Assembly: GCA_023390415.1 (NCBI GenBank) | Contig: JAEWCW010000037.1 | Coordinates: forward strand, 1 to 27,823 | DNA from: Pseudomonadota bacterium | GTDB lineage: Bacteria; Pseudomonadota; Alphaproteobacteria; Sphingomonadales; Sphingomonadaceae | DNA length: 27,823 bases | Reading direction: 5' to 3' | The notes under the pieces: generated by a model | What the model saw: the letters and a program-made list of their open reading frames with translations, nothing else | Database searches by the model: none | Told to the model about the DNA's origin: nothing | Program-made: the position numbers and the translations under genes | Part shown: positions 22,754 to 27,823 of the stretch, one piece after another | How the letters are laid out: every line of letters starts with the position of its first letter | Numbering within the stretch: the first letter of the stretch is position 1

Positions 22754-23451
22754 CTACGCCGCTCCCGCGCCTCTGCGATGGCGTCGCGAAGCGCCTCGTA
22801 GCCGACCGCGCCGTGGAGGATCCGGTCGCCGACGATGAAGGTCGGCGTCCCCTGCGCGCCGAGCGCGCGCGCCATCGACATGTTCTGGCGCACCTCGCGG
22901 GTCGCCTCCTCGGTGAGCTCGGCCTCGCCAATGCCGGTGGACTGGCTCGCTGCCGCGATCGTCTGCGCCGTCGGCGGGCCGGCCGCGAACAGGGCGTCGT
23001 GGAACTGCTTGAACTTGCCAGCGCGCGCCGCCGCCATGCTGGCGATCGCCGCCTGCTCGCTGTTCGGGCCGAGCACCGGGAATTCGCGATAGACGACGCG
23101 CAAGCCAGGATCCTCGCGGATCAGCCGGTCGACATGCGGGTTGCTCGCCCGGCAGAAGCCGCAGGCATAGTCGAACAGCTCGACGAGGACGACCTCCGGC
23201 CGCGCTGCACCCGCCCAGGAGCCGTGATAGGGGGTCTCGAGCGCCTGCCGGTGCGGCGCGATGATCGACGCCGTCTGTCGCGCCTCGAGCTCCTGGATCG
23301 CTTCGCCGACCACCTCCGGATTCTGGAGCAGGTAGCGGCGCACGAAATAGCCCGAGAAAGCGGCGGTCGCGACCGCGCCGATCAGAATGCCGAGGAGAAC
23401 GGCCGTCAGGCTGCGCAGCCAGTCGCGCTTCTTGCTGTCTTGTGTCGTCAT
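22750..23451 (-). CDS. DsbA-family membrane-anchored thiol-disulfide oxidoreductase
   Basis: A 233-residue protein with an N-terminal membrane anchor (residues ~12-35) and a thioredoxin-fold domain with a helical insert. The active site is YACGFC (C97, C100), and the cis-Pro loop is GTPTFIVGD. A helical N-terminal domain (PEVVGEAIQELEAR) precedes the thioredoxin fold as in BdbD/ScsC-like proteins. It likely oxidises or isomerises cysteines of periplasmic proteins. It is the last gene of the minus-strand envelope operon, 48 bases after the peptidase stop. Confidence 0.92.
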   Translation of the reverse strand: MTTQDSKKRDWLRSLTAVLLGILIGAVATAAFSGYFVRRYLLQNPEVVGEAIQELEARQTASIIAPHRQALETPYHGSWAGAARPEVVLVELFDYACGFCRASNPHVDRLIREDPGLRVVYREFPVLGPNSEQAAIASMAAARAGKFKQFHDALFAAGPPTAQTIAAASQSTGIGEAELTEEATREVRQNMSMARALGAQGTPTFIVGDRILHGAVGYEALRDAIAEARERRS

Positions 23452-23499
23452 AGGTCCGCGTTCCTACCGGCGGTGCGGGGGTCTGTCTCCCCCCTCCCG

Positions 23500-24885
23500 T
23501 CAGCGGTTGCGGCGCGCGCGCTCGACCGCGGCGCGCGAGACCATCGCGATGTCCTGCGCCCTGATCCAGTCCGGCGAGTGGGCCGGGATGCCCAGCATCG
23601 CCTGCTCGGCATTCGCCAGGGCAAGCCGAGGCTGGCCGATCAGATTGTAGCGTTCGGCCGTCGCAAGGGCCGCCCGCGCGGAATCGCCCTCGCGGTCGTA
23701 GACGATGCCGAGCTGGTACCAGGCGAAGGGATTGGTGTTGTCGCGCCCGATCGCAGCGCGCAGCACGCGCTTGGCCTCGTCGAAATTGGCCGGGTCCTCG
23801 GTGGAAATGAGGGCGTGGCCGAGCAGGGCCGCGATCAGCGGCTGGTTGGGCGCGCCCGCGACCGCGCCGCGCAGCGATTCCAGCGCTTCGCGCGGACGCC
23901 CGGTCTCAAGGAGGATCTGGCCTCTCAGCTCCAGGAAATAGGGATCGTTGGGCCGCGCCGTCAGCAGCGCGTCGGCCTCGGCGATCGCCCGGTCCGGATG
24001 CGCGTTGCGGTGCCAGGCATAGGCCCGGGCGTACCGCGCCGGCATCGACGTGTCGCTCTCCGGGTAGCGCTGCAGGGTTCGCCGCGGATCGTCCACGAAG
24101 CCGATCAGCTTCGCGCGAACCCGCTGGAATCGCTCCTCCAGGGCCGGCTCTGTCTGCGCGTTCCAGGCGGCATCGGTCTGGTAGACATTCTCCAGTACCG
24201 CAAGGCGCTCGCGGTTGAGCGGGTGGGTCCGCGTGTAGCTGTCCTCCTGCGGGATGTTCAGGCGGAATTCCTGGTTCTGGAGCCGTTCGAAGAAGGCCAG
24301 CGATCCGCGGCCGCTGATCCCTGCCCGGTGCAGGAACGAGGCACCTGCCGCGTCGGCCGAGCTTTCCTGGGTTCGGCTGAAGGCGAGGAAGCGGCCGATC
24401 GCGGCGCGCTGGCCCATCGACATGATCGCAGCACCGGCCTCGCCGCCGCCCGCGGCGATCGCCGCGGCACCGAGCAGCAGCGAAAGCAGGGTGATCCCGG
24501 TCGCCTCGCGAATGCCCTCCCCCATGCGGATGATGTGTCCGCCGGTGATATGGCCGAGCTCGTGGGCGATCACGCCCTGGACCTCGTTGGCATTGTCGGC
24601 CCGGGTGATCAGGCCCGAATGGATGTAGACGATCTGCCCGCCGGCGACGAAAGCATTGATCGAATCGTCGTGGATGAGGACGATCTGTACGTCGGCCGGG
24701 CGAAGGCCTGCAGCCTCGATGATCGGCCGCGAGATGTCGTTGAGGAGCGCCTCCGTCTCGGCGTCGCGAAGGATCGATTGCGCCGCCGCAGGCTGGGCGA
24801 CGAAGGCGAAGCTCAATGTGATGAGCATCAGCAACCGGGCCAGGAAGGCTCCGGGCCGTGGACGGGTACGGGTCGCTTCAGCCAT
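23500..24885 (-). CDS. M48 family metallopeptidase with TPR repeats (BepA/YfgC-like)
   Basis: A 461-residue protein. A Sec signal peptide ends near QPAAAQ (residue ~36). The zinc site is HELGH (108-112) with the third ligand in ESSADAAG (E174), and INAFVAGGQIVYIHSGL is the typical M48 strand. The C-terminal ~170 residues are TPR-like (ANPYFLELRGQIL-type helices with repeated Ala/Leu). BepA-type proteins are periplasmic quality-control proteases and chaperones for outer-membrane assembly, notably LptD. The gene lies between amidase and DsbA genes, consistent with envelope biogenesis. Confidence 0.93.
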   Translation of the reverse strand: MAEATRTRPRPGAFLARLLMLITLSFAFVAQPAAAQSILRDAETEALLNDISRPIIEAAGLRPADVQIVLIHDDSINAFVAGGQIVYIHSGLITRADNANEVQGVIAHELGHITGGHIIRMGEGIREATGITLLSLLLGAAAIAAGGGEAGAAIMSMGQRAAIGRFLAFSRTQESSADAAGASFLHRAGISGRGSLAFFERLQNQEFRLNIPQEDSYTRTHPLNRERLAVLENVYQTDAAWNAQTEPALEERFQRVRAKLIGFVDDPRRTLQRYPESDTSMPARYARAYAWHRNAHPDRAIAEADALLTARPNDPYFLELRGQILLETGRPREALESLRGAVAGAPNQPLIAALLGHALISTEDPANFDEAKRVLRAAIGRDNTNPFAWYQLGIVYDREGDSARAALATAERYNLIGQPRLALANAEQAMLGIPAHSPDWIRAQDIAMVSRAAVERARRNR

Positions 24886-24932
24886 GGCGCGATCCTATCC
24901 CCTCAAGGCGATGAACCCTAGATGAAATTCGC

Positions 24933-25802
24933 TCAGCCGCGCCGGTTGATCGACAGCCGGGCGAAATGCGCCTCGATCGCCCGCCGCATGCCGTCGGCGA
25001 TCTGCGCCTGCCCTTCGGGCGAGTGGATGTAGTCGGTGTCCGTCTCGTTGGTCAGGTAGCCGGATTCGAACAGGATCGAGGGAATGTCGGGCGCCTTGAG
25101 CACGATCAGCGAGGCGAAGCGATGCCATTCCGGCCGGAATGGGAAGACCGGCGCCGCCTCGCGATAGAGAATTCGGGCGAAGTCCGCCGAAACGTCCATG
25201 CTCTCCCGCTGGGCGAGGTCGATCAGGATCGCATTGACGTCCGGGTTACGGCTCATTCGGGCGCCGCCGATCAGGTCGGCCTGGTTCTCGCGCCGGGCGA
25301 GCTCGGCGGCGTGCCGGTCGGACGCGACCTCGGACAAGGTGTAGATGGTCGCGCCGCGGGCGCCGTCGTTGAGCGGCGCCGCGTCGGCGTGGATCGAGAT
25401 GAACAGGTCCGCATTGAGCCGCCGTGCGATCTCGTAACGATCGTTGAGGAAGAGGTAGCGATCGTCCTCCCGGGTGAGCGCGACCCTGACCCGCCCCGAA
25501 CGGGCGAGCTCGTCCCGGATCCGCCGTGCCAGGGCAAGCGTGACATTCTTTTCGAGCCGCCCGCCGAAGGGCGACGCGGCGCCGGGGTCGCGCCCGCCAT
25601 GGCCCGCATCGATCACGACGAGCGGCGGATCGTCGCCGCGCGCCGCCGTGACCTGCGGCAGATCGCCTGCGCCAGCGCTTCTTGCCGCCGCGATCGGAAT
25701 AGTGACGGCGCTTGCCGACGGCGCATCCGGATCCGCGGCGCGCGCGCCGTCGAGACCGGCATAAGCGATGAGGCTCGCAAGCAATGCGAGGACGTAGGTC
25801 AT
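24933..25802 (-). CDS. N-acetylmuramoyl-L-alanine amidase (Amidase_3)
   Basis: A 289-residue protein from ATG 25802, chosen because it opens directly on a signal peptide (TYVLALLASLIAYAGLDGARA). An in-frame start 23 codons upstream would put 23 polar residues before the signal. The Amidase_3 domain has zinc ligands H68 (DAGHGG), E84 (RLEKNV) and the His in SIHAD, and the catalytic Glu in FESGYLTN. It cleaves the MurNAc-L-Ala bond in the periplasm for daughter-cell separation. The AMIN domain seen in E. coli AmiC is absent. It leads the envelope operon and is divergent from rne. Confidence 0.93.
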   Translation of the reverse strand: MTYVLALLASLIAYAGLDGARAADPDAPSASAVTIPIAAARSAGAGDLPQVTAARGDDPPLVVIDAGHGGRDPGAASPFGGRLEKNVTLALARRIRDELARSGRVRVALTREDDRYLFLNDRYEIARRLNADLFISIHADAAPLNDGARGATIYTLSEVASDRHAAELARRENQADLIGGARMSRNPDVNAILIDLAQRESMDVSADFARILYREAAPVFPFRPEWHRFASLIVLKAPDIPSILFESGYLTNETDTDYIHSPEGQAQIADGMRRAIEAHFARLSINRRG

Positions 25803-26215
25803 TGTCTTTTTGTGGCTTGCTTCCCACTCTCGGGTCCAGTGAAAATGACTTTTGGTTGCTGGCAGTCCCACGGGGTGCTAGCACCGCATTATCGGGCCAA
25901 ATCCCGGATCTGCCTGCCAGACCCGAGCGGCTCGAGGAGTAAGCCGGTCCTATGCCGGCAAGACAGGTTGACGCTGCATGAGGCATTTCTCCCCCCATCA
26001 CCGACGCTTCCCGAGCGGAAGCGGCGTGCGTGCGGGGGTGTCGCGGTCGGTCTTCGGAACCGGCCTGCCGCTCGCAGCAGAAGCGCCCTTTTTCTTTGCA
26101 ACCAGGACCTATGCCGCGCGGGCAATGAACGCCGCGGCGGTGTTCCTATACGAGCGCGCGCGCCATGCCGAAGGCTCAGGCCCGCCGGCCGCGCTGCGCG
26201 TGTGGAGTAAGATTG
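25803..26215. promoter_or_regulatory. 413-bp noncoding region between the amidase gene and rne
   Basis: No convincing gene lies here. It must hold divergent promoters for the amidase operon and rne. A plausible plus-strand promoter is TTGGTT (25852-25857), 18 bases, TGCTAG (25876-25881), and the latter is inside a perfect 12-bp palindrome GGTGCTAGCACC (25874-25885). Downstream stems include GCCGG/CCGGC (25943-25947, 25955-25959) and CGCTTCC/GGAAGCG (26005-26011, 26017-26023). A long structured rne leader would fit feedback control as known for E. coli rne, but no homology is claimed. Confidence 0.45.
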
Positions 26216-27823
26216 ATGACAATGCGCATGCTGATCGACGCGCGCCACCGGGAAGAGACCCGTGTGGCCGTGGTCAAGGGCAACAGAATCGAAGAATTTG
26301 ATTTCGAATCCGCCGAGCACAGGCAGCTCAAGGGAAATATCTATCTCGCCAAGGTGACCCGCGTCGAACCGTCGCTTCAGGCGGCGTTCGTCGATTATGG
26401 CGGCAACCGCCACGGCTTCCTCGCCTTCTCGGAAATCCACCCCGATTACTACCAGATCCCGCGCGAGGACCGCGAGGCCTTGCTGCGCGAGGAAGCGGAG
26501 CATGCCGAGGAGGAGGCGCGCCTTCGCGCCGCCGAGGAAGCTCGCCTCGAAGCCGAGGAAGACGGCGAGACGATCGAGGGCGAATTCGAGGAGATCGAGC
26601 CTGCCGCCGACGAGGAATCCGAGGAAGGCGAGCCCGCCGCCCGGCCCGAGGCCGCCAGCGCCCCCGAGGAGAATGCGGCCGACGAGCTCCGCCGCAAGCG
26701 CCAGAATCTGCGCCGCCGCTACAAGATCCAGGACGTTATCCGGCGCCGCCAGGTGCTGCTCGTCCAGGTCGTTAAGGAAGAGCGCGGCAACAAGGGCGCT
26801 GCCCTCACCACCTATCTCAGCCTCGCCGGCCGCTATTGCGTGCTGATGCCGAACACCAGCCACGGCGGTGGTATCTCCCGCAAGATCTCGAACGGCGCGG
26901 ATCGCAAGCGCCTGAAGCAGATCATGGCGGATCTCAGCCTGCCGCCGAGCATGGGCTGCATCGTCCGCACCGCCGGCCTCTCGCGCACCAAGACCGAGAT
27001 CAAGCGCGATTTCGATTATCTCGCCCGGCTCTGGGACGAGATCCGCGAGAAGACCTTGGGCAGCTCCGCTCCGGCCCTGATCCACGAGGATTCGAACCTC
27101 GTGAAGCGCGCCATCCGCGACATCTACCATCGCGAGATCGAGGAGGTGCTGGTCGAGGGCGAGGAGGGCTACAAGGCCGCCCGCGCCTTCATGAAATTGC
27201 TGATGCCCAGCCACGTCCGTCGGGTGAAGGCCTATGCGGACACGGTGCCGCTGTTCCAGCGCTTCGGAGTCGAGGACCAGCTTGCGGGCATGTACCAGCC
27301 GGTCGTGCAGCTGAAGTCCGGCGGCTATCTGGTGATCAACCCGACCGAGGCTTTGGTCTCGATCGACATCAACTCCGGCCGCTCCACCCGCGAGCATAAT
27401 ATCGAACAGACCGCCTACGCGACCAACCTGGAGGCCGCCGCCGAGATCGCCCGCCAGCTTCGCCTGCGCGACATGGCCGGCCTCGTCGTCATCGACTTCA
27501 TCGACATGGAATCGAACGGCCATATCCGGAAGGTCGAGAAGGCGATGAAGGAGGCGCTGAAGAACGATCGCGCCCGAATCCAGGTCGGCCGCATCTCGTC
27601 CTTCGGCCTGATGGAGATGAGCCGCCAGCGCCTTCGCACCGGCGTCCTCGAAGCCTCGACCAAGCCCTGCCCGCATTGCGAAGGCACCGGCCTGATGCGC
27701 ACCGCCGCATCCTCGGGCCTCTCCGCCCTCCGAATGATCGAGGAAGAGGCCGGCCGCGGCCGCGGCTCGATCGTCATCCTCCGGGCCGGCCGCGAGGCCG
27801 CGGTCTACGTCCTCAACAAGAAG
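26216..27823 (+). CDS. rne: Ribonuclease E/G (RNase E), 3' partial
   Basis: 536 residues are present and the frame runs off the window. GGAG at 26204-26207 precedes ATG 26216. The S1 domain starts at about residue 36 (LKGNIYLAKVTRVEPSLQAAFVDYG) and is split by an acidic insertion (about residues 88-160, rich in Glu and Ala), typical of alphaproteobacterial RNase E. Catalytic metal ligands are D384 (VSIDINSG) and D427 (LVVIDFID), and the zinc-link is CPHC (485-488). It is the main endonuclease for mRNA decay and rRNA processing and the degradosome scaffold. The C-terminal scaffold region lies outside the window. Confidence 0.96.
   Translation, partial: MTMRMLIDARHREETRVAVVKGNRIEEFDFESAEHRQLKGNIYLAKVTRVEPSLQAAFVDYGGNRHGFLAFSEIHPDYYQIPREDREALLREEAEHAEEEARLRAAEEARLEAEEDGETIEGEFEEIEPAADEESEEGEPAARPEAASAPEENAADELRRKRQNLRRRYKIQDVIRRRQVLLVQVVKEERGNKGAALTTYLSLAGRYCVLMPNTSHGGGISRKISNGADRKRLKQIMADLSLPPSMGCIVRTAGLSRTKTEIKRDFDYLARLWDEIREKTLGSSAPALIHEDSNLVKRAIRDIYHREIEEVLVEGEEGYKAARAFMKLLMPSHVRRVKAYADTVPLFQRFGVEDQLAGMYQPVVQLKSGGYLVINPTEALVSIDINSGRSTREHNIEQTAYATNLEAAAEIARQLRLRDMAGLVVIDFIDMESNGHIRKVEKAMKEALKNDRARIQVGRISSFGLMEMSRQRLRTGVLEASTKPCPHCEGTGLMRTAASSGLSALRMIEEEAGRGRGSIVILRAGREAAVYVLNKK

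Noticed and set aside
22558..24921. Plus-strand open frame of ~787 codons
   Set aside because: Antisense to the DsbA-like and M48 genes, both of which have full motifs; no recognisable domain in the plus-strand reading.
25978..26301. Plus-strand frame of 107 codons before rne
   Set aside because: It overlaps the rne start by 86 bases in another frame, has no ribosome site and a low-complexity basic composition.
25889..27676. Minus-strand open frame of ~595 codons opposite rne
   Set aside because: Antisense to RNase E; the His/Asp/Leu-rich sequence is the expected reverse reading.
1..27823. CRISPR array, insertion sequence, tRNA or rRNA
   Set aside because: No regularly spaced repeats, transposase motifs or tRNA/rRNA-like segments were recognised by eye; a tRNAscan and repeat search would settle it.

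Overview
The window is high-GC DNA with alphaproteobacterial gene content. It most resembles a member of the Sphingomonadales (Sphingomonas-like): a DUF2793 protein and a DUF6127-like protein sit in a gene-transfer-agent (GTA) style cluster, RNase E has an acidic insertion in its S1 domain, and GTG starts with 4-bp start/stop overlaps are common. The taxonomic call is inference from gene content, not a search result.

Layout. 1-1137 is the C-terminal part of ClpA, closed by a clear intrinsic terminator. 1236-2749 is a coupled pair, a glutathione S-transferase and a dienelactone hydrolase-like exported protein. It converges on a Bax-inhibitor-1 membrane protein (2804-3550) across a shared hairpin terminator. 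3671-4204 is ThpR. 4189-6112 is a minus-strand three-gene operon (exported alpha/beta hydrolase, ArsR/SdpR-like repressor, SdpI-like membrane protein). Its promoter carries a perfect 12-bp inverted repeat that looks like the operator. 6164-7437 is a coupled low-molecular-weight phosphatase and fructosamine-kinase-like pair, a likely protein deglycation module. Then come a Spinster-like MFS transporter, a Cu/Zn superoxide dismutase lipoprotein, UDP-glucose dehydrogenase and an OmpA-family protein.

12614-19272 (minus strand) is the accessory core: a GTA/HK97-type head gene cluster running portal, DUF6127-like, prohead protease, capsid, small adaptor, gp6, gp7, gp8, gp9 and gp10. After about 83 codons gp10 changes into the last ~110 codons of a gp15-like host-specificity protein, and DUF2793 follows. 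The chaperone, tape measure, gp12-gp14 and most of gp15 are therefore missing at this locus, and no terminase precedes portal. The head genes remain open and tightly coupled. Two small opposite-strand genes for exported or membrane proteins lie inside the cluster (14200-14517 and 18014-18163). The portal leader has a TTGACA box and a 14-bp palindrome, and a strong intrinsic-terminator-like hairpin is written into portal codons 8-17.

19395-21174 holds RlmE and a Ppx/GppA phosphatase. On the plus strand come a YqaA/DedA-type membrane protein and a Kv-type potassium channel. On the minus strand follows an envelope operon (N-acetylmuramoyl-L-alanine amidase, M48 metallopeptidase with TPRs, DsbA-like protein). 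The window ends inside rne (RNase E), preceded by a 413-bp noncoding gap. I saw no tRNA, rRNA, insertion sequence or CRISPR array.
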